From contig NZ_BMKZ01000003.1 in NCBI RefSeq assembly GCF_014644735.1, positions 62,001 through 126,000 on the forward strand: DNA of 64,000 nt. Reading direction: 5' to 3'. A program made the position numbers and the translations under genes. Below the pieces are notes generated by a model. It did not search any database. It had not been told where the DNA came from and saw only the letters and a program-made list of their open reading frames with translations. The stretch comes from Caldalkalibacillus thermarum (GTDB lineage: Bacteria; Bacillota; Bacilli; Caldalkalibacillales; Caldalkalibacillaceae). Numbering within the stretch: the stretch's first letter is position 1; the number at the start of each line of letters is the position of its first letter. Shown here in pieces: positions 28,690 through 37,401 of the stretch.

Positions 28690-28848
28690 GCCTTTAAGGG
28701 CAACCAAACCAAAGTAGATTATGCCATTATTCCCCATACGGTATTTACCATCCCTCAAGTGGCCACTGTTGGCCTGACAGAAGAAGGTTTAATTTTAATG
28801 GCCCAGCAGGCCGTCCGGGAGTTGGATACACAGTCGGTACCAAAATAA
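28690..28848 (+). pseudogene. Relic of a pyridine nucleotide-disulfide oxidoreductase
   Basis: A short frame encodes LNAFKGNQTKVDYAIIPH followed by TVFTIPQVATVGLTEE. This is the join between the NAD-binding part and the dimerization domain of MerA/dihydrolipoamide dehydrogenase-type flavoproteins. The FAD-binding domain, the redox Cys pair and most of the dimerization domain are absent. Downstream, another frame reads GYTVGTKIRNFARL, which may be the next piece after a frameshift. The rest of 28551-28965 holds nothing I can identify. Confidence 0.75.
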
Positions 28849-28965
28849 GAAATTTTGCCCGCCTTAGCCCGCTAAAAGTGACTTCTGCCGTGAAGGCAAA
28901 AGTTACTGTTTGGCGCAAAAAAATAAGGCTCTGTTGAGCCACAGGGATTCAGAACGTGAATTTGT

Positions 28966-30300
28966 TCAGGCTTCCGAAAGGATGGCCTTGGCGGCATCAA
29001 GACCGGATACAACAGCCCCTTCCATTGTCGCAAAATAAGGCTGTTTGGTGTAATCTCCGGCCAATTTTAATCCGCGGATGGGCGTTTGTTGGCCGGGGCG
29101 CTGTTTATGATACCCCTTGGGTGCGAAACTGTAAAAATCAGCATGATGGGAGATCACTCTGAAATCACGGATGTGGGGCTTAATGTCCATACCCAGTTGT
29201 TTAGCATCCCGGATAACACTGGACAGTACCTCTTCGGCTGGCATGTTTAAAAACTTTTCCGGCGGAGTGAGGATAATGGATAAGCGCCCGGGCACATGTT
29301 TAAAGGTGGTACGTGACTGTTCGGCAAAGCTGGCTAGACATGTTCCCGGCCCGAACGTCGTGCGGTCGGTAGGCAAAGCAGGACGGTCTAAATCAATTTG
29401 AATGGTCACCGCGGGCATGGCCGGCAAATTTAAAAGGGGCTTAATCCAGGGATGTTGACTGAAATGGGGCTGCAGCAATTGCTGCGCTTTATCCAGTGAT
29501 GTGGCCAGGACCACCTGGTTGGCTCGTACTTCTTCATCATCTAACGCCACACCCACGACCTGTCCCTCCTCCACAAGCAGGCCTTGTACAGGTGTTCCTG
29601 TATACACCTTGCCGCCATGCCGTTCAATGGCCCTGGCGATCGGTGCACACAACACTTCTGTCATGCCGCCCAGGAAGGCACCAATGCGCATTTTATAAAA
29701 CCGCGTCAAGCCAGGCGCAAACAGACCGAAGAAGGCCAATGCCGAATACTCTTGTATGGGTTTGAAAAAGAGGCCGGTGCTGAAAGGTCCAAGCAGATAA
29801 TCAATGGCTGCCTGGCGGACACCATATTTGCGGGCATAGTCATAAACACTGATATAATCCAGTTTGTCAGGATTTAAAAAGAAATCCTTGAACCCCGCCA
29901 CAAAGAACGGGATTAACGAGGCCTTGTCAAGGGGTGACAGCATCTCGTTATTACCGATGATCCCGGCAATCATTTTCAGTGGGCCGTGAACAGGGGCAAC
30001 ACCGAATAAACCTGGCGAATTGTGTTGAGGGGTTCGTATTTCAATGCGTTCTTCCCACCTGATGATGTCGTCCAAACGAACGCCAGCCCGTTCAAGGACT
30101 TTGGGCAGCGCTTGATAATAGCCAATGTAACGGTGAAATCCTGATTCCACCAGCATTCCGTTTTCGTCCCAGGAAGCGGTGCGTCCGCCGACCCAGTCAC
30201 GGGCTTCAAAGAGGAAGACATCACGACCATTTTCAGCCAACTCCAAGCCACAGCTAAGTCCGGCCAGACCGGCACCGATGATGACCACATCTGTTTTCAT
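28966..30300 (-). CDS. FAD-dependent oxidoreductase of the phytoene desaturase/amine oxidase type
   Basis: The 444-residue protein begins with the dinucleotide-binding VVIIGAGLAGLSCGLELAENG, then FEARDWVGGRTASW, and ends with LKLAGDYTKQPYFATMEGAVVSGLDAAKAI, the C-terminal FAD contact of CrtI/HpnE-like enzymes. Members desaturate carotenoids or oxidize isoprenoid or amine substrates. No phytoene or squalene synthase gene is adjacent, so the substrate is open. ATG 30300 is 14 bases after the upstream small gene, suggesting a two-gene operon. Confidence 0.85.
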   Translation of the reverse strand: MKTDVVIIGAGLAGLSCGLELAENGRDVFLFEARDWVGGRTASWDENGMLVESGFHRYIGYYQALPKVLERAGVRLDDIIRWEERIEIRTPQHNSPGLFGVAPVHGPLKMIAGIIGNNEMLSPLDKASLIPFFVAGFKDFFLNPDKLDYISVYDYARKYGVRQAAIDYLLGPFSTGLFFKPIQEYSALAFFGLFAPGLTRFYKMRIGAFLGGMTEVLCAPIARAIERHGGKVYTGTPVQGLLVEEGQVVGVALDDEEVRANQVVLATSLDKAQQLLQPHFSQHPWIKPLLNLPAMPAVTIQIDLDRPALPTDRTTFGPGTCLASFAEQSRTTFKHVPGRLSIILTPPEKFLNMPAEEVLSSVIRDAKQLGMDIKPHIRDFRVISHHADFYSFAPKGYHKQRPGQQTPIRGLKLAGDYTKQPYFATMEGAVVSGLDAAKAILSEA

Positions 30301-30314
30301 GATATTTACCCTGC

Positions 30315-30626
30315 CTATCGTTTGATCATGTACATGTTTTCAAGTTGTTGTTTTGTTTCTGCTGTGCCCAGCTCATAAATCTTTTGATATATATGATTGA
30401 GGACCTGTTCATATTGCTCGTTATCGGTCATGGCTTCTTCTTGCTGAAAAGGGAAGAAGGCATCAAAAAAAGTGTCGCTTTCTTCTTCTAGAAGTTCCAT
30501 AAACAGATTGCGCAGCTCCACCATCTCTTCTTCCGTGGCTTCAATGGCAAAAGCAAAGGTTGCAGGATCCTGTTCATCTAAAATTTCGCCGGTTTTTGGA
30601 TGTACGAAATAGCGCTGTTTGGTCAT
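30315..30626 (-). CDS. Acidic hypothetical protein upstream of the FAD oxidoreductase
   Basis: A 103-residue protein, strongly acidic in the middle (EATEEEMVELRNLFMELLEEESD), with an N-terminal RYFVHPKTGEILDEQDP segment. I do not recognise a family. ATG 30626 follows GGAGTGG at slightly long spacing. The close spacing to the oxidoreductase suggests co-expression; a function as accessory protein is only a guess. Confidence 0.7.
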   Translation of the reverse strand: MTKQRYFVHPKTGEILDEQDPATFAFAIEATEEEMVELRNLFMELLEEESDTFFDAFFPFQQEEAMTDNEQYEQVLNHIYQKIYELGTAETKQQLENMYMIKR

Positions 30627-30783
30627 GCTAGAGATTCCACTCCTATGTTATAATCCTCTGTAGTGTAAGTGTCCCATGATGTGGGCCAAAATATGCAAGG
30701 AATTACGCGATAGAGACCTCTTTGCCCTATCAGATTGACTTTGGCCTTGTGTTGCGTCATGCTGTTGTCAGGAGGTGTTTGTT

Positions 30784-31308
30784 TTGCGTTTGCAAGGAAA
30801 AAAAGTGATCAGTCTTGTCCATCACGAGTTTGAAGATCTTGAACTTTGGTACCCCCTGATTCGTCTCAAGGAAGAGGGAGCCACAGTTCACCTGGTTGGG
30901 GAACAGAAGGGGGAGACTTACAAGGGAAAATACGGGGTGCCTGCGGTCGCTGACTATGCCTTTGATGACATTGACCCTGGTGAGTATGATGCCATTTTGG
31001 TTCCCGGGGGATGGGCGCCAGATAAGCTGCGCCGTTTTCCGCAAGTTATTAATATGATCCGGCATATGCACGAAGCAAAAAAACCCATCGGCCAAATTTG
31101 TCATGCAGGATGGGTCCTCATTTCTGCCAAGATATTGAAGGGCAAAAAAGTCACCAGTACACCTGGTATCAGGGATGACATGGAAAATGCAGGGGCGATT
31201 TGGGTTGATGAGCCAGTCGTGGTGGATGGAAACTTGGTTTCCAGCCGCCGGCCTCCAGATCTGCATGAATATGCTAAAGCGTTTGCTGATGTGCTAGCTG
31301 GACAATAA
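30784..31308 (+). CDS. DJ-1/PfpI family protein (type 1 glutamine amidotransferase-like)
   Basis: The 174-residue protein fits the PfpI/YhbO group, tied to stress resistance and glyoxal/glycation repair or peptidase activity. The nucleophile elbow GQICHAGWVLISA holds the Cys (about residue 104) followed by His, and HEFEDLELWYPL holds the conserved Glu region. DDMENAGAIWVDEPVVVDGNLVSSR is a family hallmark. The start TTG 30784 is 8 bases after GGAGG; GTG 30775 overlaps that site. It stands alone. Confidence 0.9.
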   Translation: MRLQGKKVISLVHHEFEDLELWYPLIRLKEEGATVHLVGEQKGETYKGKYGVPAVADYAFDDIDPGEYDAILVPGGWAPDKLRRFPQVINMIRHMHEAKKPIGQICHAGWVLISAKILKGKKVTSTPGIRDDMENAGAIWVDEPVVVDGNLVSSRRPPDLHEYAKAFADVLAGQ

Positions 31309-31314
31309 AAGCAT

Positions 31315-31343
31315 TTGCTTTTCCCAACAGATTTCAGTAGAAT
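31315..31343 (+). promoter_or_regulatory. rpmG promoter
   Basis: TTGCTT (31315-31320) and TAGAAT (31338-31343) are spaced by 17 bp, 40 bases before rpmG. Confidence 0.6.
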
Positions 31344-31383
31344 AGCAATGTGGTGTGCACGTGAGAGGAAAGGAGGAACCAAC

Positions 31384-31533
31384 ATGCGTGTTAAAGTAAC
31401 GCTTGCTTGTACGGAAACTGGAGACCGGAATTATATCACCACCAAAAATAAAAGAACCCATCCTGAACGGTTGGAATTAAGAAAATATAGCCCGCGTCTG
31501 AGACGGTATACTTTGCATCGTGAAACGAAATAA
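31384..31533 (+). CDS. rpmG: 50S ribosomal protein L33, zinc-free form
   Basis: L33 is a small protein near the ribosomal E site. The 49-residue protein keeps the fold signature ([27 protein letters not shown]) but only one of four zinc Cys remains: LACTETGD replaces CxxC and KYSPRLRRY replaces the second pair. This is the zinc-independent type, which in B. subtilis is induced by zinc starvation through Zur; I saw no clear Zur box here. ATG 31384 follows AAAGGAGG. Confidence 0.95.
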   Translation: MRVKVTLACTETGDRNYITTKNKRTHPERLELRKYSPRLRRYTLHRETK

Positions 31534-31551
31534 GAAGCTGGCTTTATTTTG

Positions 31552-31615
31552 CCCATAAGTTGTGTTTCAAAAGCGACCCCATAAGTTGTGTTGCAAAAGC
31601 AACTTATGGGTTTTT
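31552..31615 (+). terminator. rpmG terminator with a duplicated 5' arm
   Basis: CCCATAAGTTG (31578-31588) pairs with CAACTTATGGG (31600-31610), followed by TTTTT. The 5' arm and its loop (CCCATAAGTTGTGTT, then CAAAAGC after one differing base) occur a second time just upstream at 31552-31574, so either copy can pair with the 3' arm. Confidence 0.88.
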
Positions 31616-31737
31616 CAGTATCACCTGATGCGATACATATTTGCATGTTGGTATACACTAGTCCATTTTTTGTATTATAATGGATAAAGATCCATTAAAC
31701 ATAAAAACATTGTCATACACGAATGGGGAGGTTCATG

Positions 31738-31983
31738 ATGAAATTGATAAGAATGGTTATCTTAACCTTGTTGATTTGTTCGGTTGCTGCGCCATGGACA
31801 GCGTCAGCTGCAGGGTTGGACACGGGTCAGGATATGCTCCTGTTTGCTGCAGGTGGTGGAAACAGCGGGGCTAGCGAAAATACCGGCCTTACGTTTACGG
31901 ATATCAGCATGATCGTGATGATCATTTTGGCCACCATTTATTTTGCAGCACTGTATGTCAAAGAATGGAGACAGGTCAGATAA
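31738..31983 (+). CDS. Small exported membrane protein, unknown
   Basis: An 81-residue protein with a signal peptide (MMKLIRMVILTLLICSVAAP to an AxA-like TASAAG site), a short Gly/Ser-rich outer region (AAGGGNSGASENTG) and a C-terminal membrane segment (ISMIVMIILATIYFAALYV) ending in a basic KEWRQVR. This is a type I small membrane protein with very little exposed sequence. ATG 31738 follows GGGGAGG. I do not recognise it; it lies upstream of the CvfC/YpgR gene by 45 bases. Confidence 0.65.
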   Translation: MKLIRMVILTLLICSVAAPWTASAAGLDTGQDMLLFAAGGGNSGASENTGLTFTDISMIVMIILATIYFAALYVKEWRQVR

Positions 31984-32028
31984 ACCGGGACAAGCACAAG
32001 GTTGGACAAAGTGAAAGGGGCGTTAGCA

Positions 32029-33186
32029 TTGAATATTGTCTCGATCGAGCCGACGCCGAGTCCCAACGTCATGAAATTAAACCTTGATACCCCATTGCCT
32101 GAAGGCGTATCCTACAATTTCACCTTCGAGAACAAGGACCAGGCACCGCAACATATTCGTCAGTTGCTAGACATTGAAGGGATTAAAGGAGTTTACCAGG
32201 TTAAAGACTTTATTGCCATTGAGCGTAACCCTAAAATCGATTGGCGTGCGATCCTGCCTAAATTACAACAAGTTTTTGGGGAAGGCTCAATCGATGTTGA
32301 AAGCATGATTAAATCAACCGCCTTCAGTGAAGATGAGGTTTATGGCGGGGTTCAAGTGTTTATACAGACCATCAAGGGGATTCCCATGCAAGTCAAATTA
32401 ACCACCCCTTCCCGGGAAAAACGCTATGCCTTGCCCCAACGCTTTCTGGATGCTGCCCTGAGGGTGCAGCAGGCTGTTAGCAATCTGATCACTGAGCGCA
32501 AGTGGGAAGAGCAAGGCGTTCGCTATGGTGAACTGGATGAGATTGGTGAGCAAGTGGTGGAAGAAATTAATGCGGCCTATGATGACGAACGCCTTGGACG
32601 GCTGGTTGATCAGGCTTTGGGAGATCAAGATGCACGGCTAGAAGAACAGCCTCTCTCAGCTGCAGAAGCGGTAAAACGTTTGGATCACTCAGATTGGAAA
32701 ACACGCTACAAAGCGTTGGAGCAACTAGAGTTGACAGAAGAAGATATTCCCGTGCTGGCCAAAGCTATCGACGATCCCCACATGTCTATACGCCGTTTGG
32801 CAGTTGCCTATTTGGGGGAGATTGGCGGCAAAAAAGTGCTGCCCCTGTTATATAAAGCTTTGCAGGACAAGTCTCCTGCCGTTCGCCGCACAGCAGGGGA
32901 TGCTCTGTCTGACATTGGCGACCCTGAGGCGATGGAACATATGATAGAAGCTTTAAGCGATAGTAACAAACTTGTCCGCTGGCGTGCCGCGCGCTTTCTA
33001 TATGAAGTAGGGGACCATACCGCCATACCTGCCTTAAGAGAAGCGCTCAACGATCCAGAGTTTGAGATTAGCTTGCAGGCCAGAATGGCGCTGGAGCGCA
33101 TCGAAAAGGGCCAAAAGGCTGAGGGAACCATTTGGCAGCAAATTACTCGCAGCATGAAAAATAGAGAAAACAATGAAGCTGATTGA
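32029..33186 (+). CDS. CvfC/YpgR-like protein: NifU N-terminal-like domain plus HEAT repeats
   Basis: The 385-residue protein starts at TTG 32029 (MNIVSIEPTPSPN), matching known N-termini of YpgR and the staphylococcal conserved virulence factor C; an earlier in-frame TTG (32002) gives an extension without homology. Residues 1-85 are an Nfu/NifU N-terminal-like domain, residues about 85-190 a linker region, and 220-370 HEAT/PBS-lyase repeats (AIDDPHMSIRRLAVAYLGEIG, ALQDKSPAVRRTAGDALSDIGD). Function is unclear; an Fe-S or scaffold role is inferred. Its terminator follows. Confidence 0.88.
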   Translation: MNIVSIEPTPSPNVMKLNLDTPLPEGVSYNFTFENKDQAPQHIRQLLDIEGIKGVYQVKDFIAIERNPKIDWRAILPKLQQVFGEGSIDVESMIKSTAFSEDEVYGGVQVFIQTIKGIPMQVKLTTPSREKRYALPQRFLDAALRVQQAVSNLITERKWEEQGVRYGELDEIGEQVVEEINAAYDDERLGRLVDQALGDQDARLEEQPLSAAEAVKRLDHSDWKTRYKALEQLELTEEDIPVLAKAIDDPHMSIRRLAVAYLGEIGGKKVLPLLYKALQDKSPAVRRTAGDALSDIGDPEAMEHMIEALSDSNKLVRWRAARFLYEVGDHTAIPALREALNDPEFEISLQARMALERIEKGQKAEGTIWQQITRSMKNRENNEAD

Positions 33187-33215
33187 ACAACAACAGACAG
33201 CTGATTTTCAGGCAG

Positions 33216-33270
33216 ACTCCTTCCGGCACAACAGGCTGTTTAACAGCTCATCAAACCGGAAGGAGTTTTT
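33216..33270 (+). terminator. Terminator after the YpgR-like gene
   Basis: ACTCCTTCCGG (33216-33226) pairs with CCGGAAGGAGT (33256-33266) over 11 bp and TTTTT follows. The loop region includes a smaller CTGTT/AACAG hairpin. Confidence 0.88.
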
Positions 33271-33322
33271 GCTTCTGGTTTCTTCAAAAGTGTGATTTTG
33301 CCCTTTCCTTTTCTTTTGTTTT

Positions 33323-33331
33323 TGCTATAAT
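33323..33331 (+). promoter_or_regulatory. ilvD promoter (extended -10)
   Basis: TGCTATAAT is an extended -10 element 73 bases before ilvD. No good -35 is visible. The leader does not have T-box features (no specifier stem or terminator). Confidence 0.6.
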
Positions 33332-33403
33332 AGTAATTATCTAAATTTTGGACAAAACGAATATCATAGTAACTTTTGAAGCGTTGGGAAAGGAGAGAAC
33401 CAC

Positions 33404-35107
33404 ATGACAGAGAAAGAAGCACAGAACAGACGCACACAAGATCTTAGACTGCGCAGCAAGGTGATTAGTGATCCGGTTCACCGTGCTCCCAACCGGGCCA
33501 TGTTGCGTGCTGTCGGATTTAGTGATGAAGATTTTCGAAAGCCGATGATCGGGATTGCCAGTACCTGGAGTGAGGTCACCCCCTGTAATATCCATTTGGA
33601 TGAATTGGCCCGCAAAGCAAAAGAGGGAGCCAGGCAAGCAGGCGGTGCGCCTTTAATTTTTAATACGATTACCGTGTCAGATGGGATATCCATGGGGACT
33701 GAGGGCATGCGTTATTCTTTGCCCAGCCGTGAAGTGATTGCCGATTCTATTGAAACGGTGGTGGGAGCAGAGAATTTGGACGGATTTGTAGCCATCGGCG
33801 GTTGTGATAAAAATATGCCTGGCTGCATGATGGCGATCGGTCGTTTAAATCTGCCCAGTGTTTTTGTCTATGGGGGAACCATACAGCCTGGAAAATTGAA
33901 CGGTAAAGACATTGACATCGTGTCTGCCTTTGAAGGAGTGGGACAGTATAACAAAGGTGAGATTGACCGGGAAGAACTGCATCAAATCGAATGTCACGCC
34001 TGTCCCGGGCCAGGGTCATGCGGAGGGATGTATACGGCCAATACCATGGCTTCGGCTATAGAAGCAATGGGGATGAGTTTGCCCGGCAGCTCGTCCACCC
34101 CGGCCATCAGTCCGGAGAAGCTGACGGAAGCTAACCAGGCAGGACAAGCTGTCTTTAATTTATTGGAACAAGGGATCTACCCACGGGACATCATGACCAA
34201 AAAAGCCTTTGAAAATGCAATTACGGTGGTGATGGCTCTGGGTGGATCAACCAATGCTGTTTTACATCTGTTAGCGATTGCCCATGCTGTGGGCGTGGAT
34301 CTAAGTTTGGATGACTTTGACCGTATCCGCCGCCGGGTGCCGCATATTGCTGATCTAAAGCCAAGCGGCCGTTACGTTATGCAAGATCTTAACGATGTTG
34401 GCGGTGTGCCAGCGGTCATGAAAGAGTTGCTGCAAGCTGGCTTGCTCCATGGTGACTGTTTGACAGTCACAGGCAAAACACTGGAAGAAAATCTGGCTGA
34501 GCAACCTTCTCTCAAAGCTGGGCAAGACGTGATTCGCCCCTTGGATGATCCCTTCCTGGAAACCGGTCCGTTGGTGATTTTAAAAGGGAACCTGGCGCCT
34601 GAGGGTGCAGTGGCTAAAGTGTCGGGGCTGAAAAAGAAAAAAATCACTGGTCCGGCCCGGGTGTTTGACACAGAGGCAGAAGCAACAGAGGCTGTGTTAA
34701 ACGACCAAATTAAACCAGGTGATGTGATTGTCATTCGTTACGCTGGGCCGAAAGGGGGGCCGGGCATGCCAGAAATGCTGTCCATTTCAGGGATTTTAAT
34801 CGGAAAGGGCTTAGGTAAGGATGTAGGGCTTCTGACAGACGGGCGGTTTTCCGGCGGGACGCACGGCTTGGTCGTAGGCCATGTGGCGCCAGAAGCTCAG
34901 GTTGGCGGCCCCATCGCTTTGTTAAAGGAAGGCGATATGATCACGATAGACAGTGAAAAACAGGAACTTTCTGTGGCCGTGTCAGATGAAGAATTTGCAG
35001 AACGGCGCAAACAATGGCAAGCACCCCCACTGAAGCACAGCAAAGGCATCTTGGCCAAATATGCCCGTTTAGTTTCCTCCGCATCCAAAGGAGCGGTCAC
35101 TGACTAA
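33404..35107 (+). CDS. ilvD: Dihydroxy-acid dehydratase
   Basis: IlvD dehydrates dihydroxy-isovalerate/methylvalerate in valine and isoleucine synthesis, using an Fe-S cluster. The 567-residue protein has the cluster cysteines in [13 protein letters not shown] (Cys134) and [19 protein letters not shown], and [15 protein letters not shown]. Length matches the family. ATG 33404 follows AAAGGAGAG. No other ilv/leu genes are nearby, as in B. subtilis where ilvD is also separate. Confidence 0.97.
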   Translation: MTEKEAQNRRTQDLRLRSKVISDPVHRAPNRAMLRAVGFSDEDFRKPMIGIASTWSEVTPCNIHLDELARKAKEGARQAGGAPLIFNTITVSDGISMGTEGMRYSLPSREVIADSIETVVGAENLDGFVAIGGCDKNMPGCMMAIGRLNLPSVFVYGGTIQPGKLNGKDIDIVSAFEGVGQYNKGEIDREELHQIECHACPGPGSCGGMYTANTMASAIEAMGMSLPGSSSTPAISPEKLTEANQAGQAVFNLLEQGIYPRDIMTKKAFENAITVVMALGGSTNAVLHLLAIAHAVGVDLSLDDFDRIRRRVPHIADLKPSGRYVMQDLNDVGGVPAVMKELLQAGLLHGDCLTVTGKTLEENLAEQPSLKAGQDVIRPLDDPFLETGPLVILKGNLAPEGAVAKVSGLKKKKITGPARVFDTEAEATEAVLNDQIKPGDVIVIRYAGPKGGPGMPEMLSISGILIGKGLGKDVGLLTDGRFSGGTHGLVVGHVAPEAQVGGPIALLKEGDMITIDSEKQELSVAVSDEEFAERRKQWQAPPLKHSKGILAKYARLVSSASKGAVTD

Positions 35108-35145
35108 GCTTTAGCTGGTATCTCATGCTGACCGAAATCAAAACA

Positions 35146-35178
35146 GACCTTCATCGGCCGTTGAGGCTGGTGAAGGTC
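35146..35178. terminator. Bidirectional terminator between ilvD and the LysR gene
   Basis: GACCTTCA (35146-35153) and TGAAGGTC (35171-35178) form a stem between convergent genes; T-rich stretches follow on both strands, better on the minus strand (TGTTTTGATTTC). Confidence 0.75.
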
Positions 35179-35196
35179 CGTTATATTTATGGACAT

Positions 35197-36102
35197 TTAA
35201 AGTCTGAAGCGGGTTAAGTTGTCAAAGAAGGTTTGCAAAAACTCAAAGAAGTTTTTTACTGAGGGTGCCAGGTCACGATTCTTGGGTGTGATGACGCCTA
35301 CTGTCCGGGTGACCTGTGGTTCCACGATACGCATTTTAATTGCTTCACGGGGAATGTTATCCATCAGGGTCACTTCAGGCAGCAGGGCAACCCCGAGTCC
35401 GGCAGCGACCAATCCTTTGATGGTATCAATATCCTCTCCTTCAAAGGCCACATGGGGCTTAAATCCTGCTTGTTGACAGGCATTGACGACAATTTCACGG
35501 AGAATGAATCCAGTGCGGAACATGACAAACGGTTCTTTGCGTAACTGATCCAGACGCAGCGCATCCTGATCAGTCAACGGATGGACAGCCGGCAAGATGG
35601 CCATCATTTCTTCAGTGAAGAGAATATGTCCATCCACCAGCTCATGATCAGTGGGAACAGGAGCGACAAAAGCCAGATCAATTTCCCCTTTAACGACCGA
35701 GTTAATCAGCGTGGATAAAATACCCTGTCTGAGTTGAAACCGGATTTTGGGATGTTTTTCCCGAAAAGCGGAGATCACTTTAGGCAACGTATTAGCTGCC
35801 AAGCTATTTGGAAAGCCGATGCGGATGACCCCGGATTCCGGATCCAAAAACTCCTTGACTTCCTGCACGGCTTTATCAATTTCCCGTATGGCAATTTCTA
35901 TATGTTCCAAAAAAAGTTTCCCAACCGGTGTTAATTTTACATTGCGGCCTTCCCGGATAAACAGCTGAACGCCCAACTCATCTTCCAAATTACTGATCTG
36001 CCGGCTGACAGCGGACTGGGCCACATGCAGGGCATCAGCAGCATGGGTGACATGTTCCCGCTTGGCCACTTCGATAAAATACTTTAATTGTCGCAACTCC
36101 AT
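35197..36102 (-). CDS. LysR-type regulator, GltC-like
   Basis: The 301-residue protein has an N-terminal winged helix-turn-helix (MELRQLKYFIEVAKREHVTHAADALHVAQSAVSRQISNLE) and a LysR effector domain (about 90-295). It resembles B. subtilis GltC throughout (IDLAFVAPVPT, GEDIDTIKGLVAAGLGVALLPE), the activator of glutamate synthase genes. gltAB is not adjacent, so the target here is unproven. It may autoregulate through the palindrome at 36134-36146. Confidence 0.88.
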   Translation of the reverse strand: MELRQLKYFIEVAKREHVTHAADALHVAQSAVSRQISNLEDELGVQLFIREGRNVKLTPVGKLFLEHIEIAIREIDKAVQEVKEFLDPESGVIRIGFPNSLAANTLPKVISAFREKHPKIRFQLRQGILSTLINSVVKGEIDLAFVAPVPTDHELVDGHILFTEEMMAILPAVHPLTDQDALRLDQLRKEPFVMFRTGFILREIVVNACQQAGFKPHVAFEGEDIDTIKGLVAAGLGVALLPEVTLMDNIPREAIKMRIVEPQVTRTVGVITPKNRDLAPSVKNFFEFLQTFFDNLTRFRL

Positions 36103-36133
36103 GAGGTAATCAACCCCTGGCTCATCTCGAAAT

Positions 36134-36146
36134 TAGATAATATCTA
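36134..36146. promoter_or_regulatory. Palindrome upstream of the GltC-like gene
   Basis: TAGATAATATCTA is a perfect 13-base palindrome, 32 bases before the start codon of the LysR gene. It resembles a LysR-type autoregulatory site. Confidence 0.45.
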
Positions 36147-36222
36147 CTTAAATTATACATGAAATATATAGATTTAGACTGCGAAATTGTGAATTTTGAC
36201 TACTATCATCGCCTTTTCTCAT

Positions 36223-36252
36223 AAAAAAAACCCTTTTCTCAAAGGAAAAGGG
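36223..36252 (-). terminator. Terminator of menA
   Basis: On the minus strand CCCTTTTC and GAAAAGGG (36252-36245 and 36238-36231) form an 8-bp stem followed by eight T residues (36230-36223). The stem overlaps the menA stop codon. Confidence 0.93.
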
Positions 36253-37171
36253 CGATGCTTAATAATAATCCGTAACGCATATGCAATTGTGCTGTTAACT
36301 TCATGGCAGGCATCATTTCAACAGGTTTCGTTTTGCCAATAAATCCGCGGACAGCTTTCAGAGCAGTTGGGATACTAAGCAAGACCAATAAGATCCATAG
36401 GGAAGCATCGGTCAGTACAGCCATCGCGACCGCCCACACATAAGCAAAAACAAACATTGCTCCTAATAATTGGATAGCACGTTTCCGTCCAATGAGTATG
36501 GCCAGGGTACGCCGTCCTGCTGCCTGGTCTTCGTCTAAATCGCGAATATTGTTGGCCAGCATGATGGCAGCAACCAGAATGGCGATTGGAATTGAGACGA
36601 GAACACTGTACAGGGTGACCATTCCAGTCTGAATATAGAAAGCCAGTAAGATAATGACAGGTCCCATGAACACACCTGCCGCCAATTCCCCAAAGGGGGA
36701 GTAAGCGATAGGATAGGGCCCCCCTGTATATAGATAACCCACCGCCATACTGATACTGCCAATAAGCGCCACCCACCAACTGCTGTTCAGACAAATATAA
36801 ACCCCCAACAAAACTGCGATGGCAAATAGAAGGATGGCTAATTTTAGTACGACCTTTGGCGGGACTCCCTCACGGACGATGGCGCCTCCGATTCCGACCG
36901 ATTCTTTCGTATCAAGCCCGCGTTGGTAATCATAGTATTCATTAAACATATTCGTAGCTGCTTGAATTAATATTGAAGCGATGAGCATAGCTATAAACAA
37001 TGTCCAATTGATAGACGTGACCTTCAGTGTTAAGGCCGTGCCAATCAGCACTGGGATGAACGAGGCGGTTAAGGTATGGGGACGTAACAAATTCCACCAC
37101 ACCTGCCATGGAGTATCCTTTCGATGCGGTGGAAAAGAGGTCGGTTTGGAATGTTCAATGTGTGGTTCCAC
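36239..37171 (-). CDS. menA: 1,4-dihydroxy-2-naphthoate polyprenyltransferase
   Basis: MenA attaches the isoprenoid side chain to DHNA, giving demethylmenaquinone, in the membrane. The 310-residue UbiA-family protein has about eight membrane segments, the first Asp motif NMFNEYYDYQRGLDTKES and the second NNIRDLDEDQAAGRRTLA. The start is GTG 37171 after GGAGAG. It is divergent from menF-D-H-B-E, the usual Bacillus arrangement, so all steps except MenC and the methylation occur at this locus. Confidence 0.96.
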   Translation of the reverse strand: MEPHIEHSKPTSFPPHRKDTPWQVWWNLLRPHTLTASFIPVLIGTALTLKVTSINWTLFIAMLIASILIQAATNMFNEYYDYQRGLDTKESVGIGGAIVREGVPPKVVLKLAILLFAIAVLLGVYICLNSSWWVALIGSISMAVGYLYTGGPYPIAYSPFGELAAGVFMGPVIILLAFYIQTGMVTLYSVLVSIPIAILVAAIMLANNIRDLDEDQAAGRRTLAILIGRKRAIQLLGAMFVFAYVWAVAMAVLTDASLWILLVLLSIPTALKAVRGFIGKTKPVEMMPAMKLTAQLHMRYGLLLSIALFL

Positions 37172-37277
37172 TGTGATTCTCTCCTTAAATTTAGCCCTGC
37201 TGTCTCTTAAAGTTTAGGAAAACGAATTCATGCTGTCAATACCTGCGCCCTAAAACATATTGCCAGGGGAGAGCTTG

Positions 37278-37307
37278 TTGACAATTAAAGATTGGTAGGT
37301 GTATGCT
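37278..37307 (+). promoter_or_regulatory. men operon promoter
   Basis: TTGACA (37278-37283) and TATGCT (37302-37307) are 18 bp apart, upstream of menF and of a tandem repeat in the leader. Confidence 0.7.
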
Positions 37308-37337
37308 GAAGTAAAATGCGTTCGCAGTAATCACATC

Positions 37338-37369
37338 AAGTGATAAAGTCGCGAAGTGATAAAGTCGCG
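37338..37369 (+). repeat. Perfect tandem 16-bp repeat in the men leader
   Basis: AAGTGATAAAGTCGCG occurs twice in direct succession (37338-37353, 37354-37369), followed by a partial third TAGTCGG. It lies between the men promoter and menF. No function known to me. Confidence 0.95.
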
Positions 37370-37401
37370 TAGTCGGATAAAAGGTGGGAGGAGAAGTTGC
37401 G

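Noticed and set aside
31309-31383. Zur box for the zinc-free L33 gene
   Set aside because: No TCGTAAT-type inverted repeat is visible; the promoter alone is supported.
33271-33403. T-box riboswitch upstream of ilvD
   Set aside because: No T-box sequence, specifier stem or leader terminator; the gap is mostly promoter.
37338-37369. Start of a CRISPR array
   Set aside because: Only two copies, no spacer between them, no cas genes.
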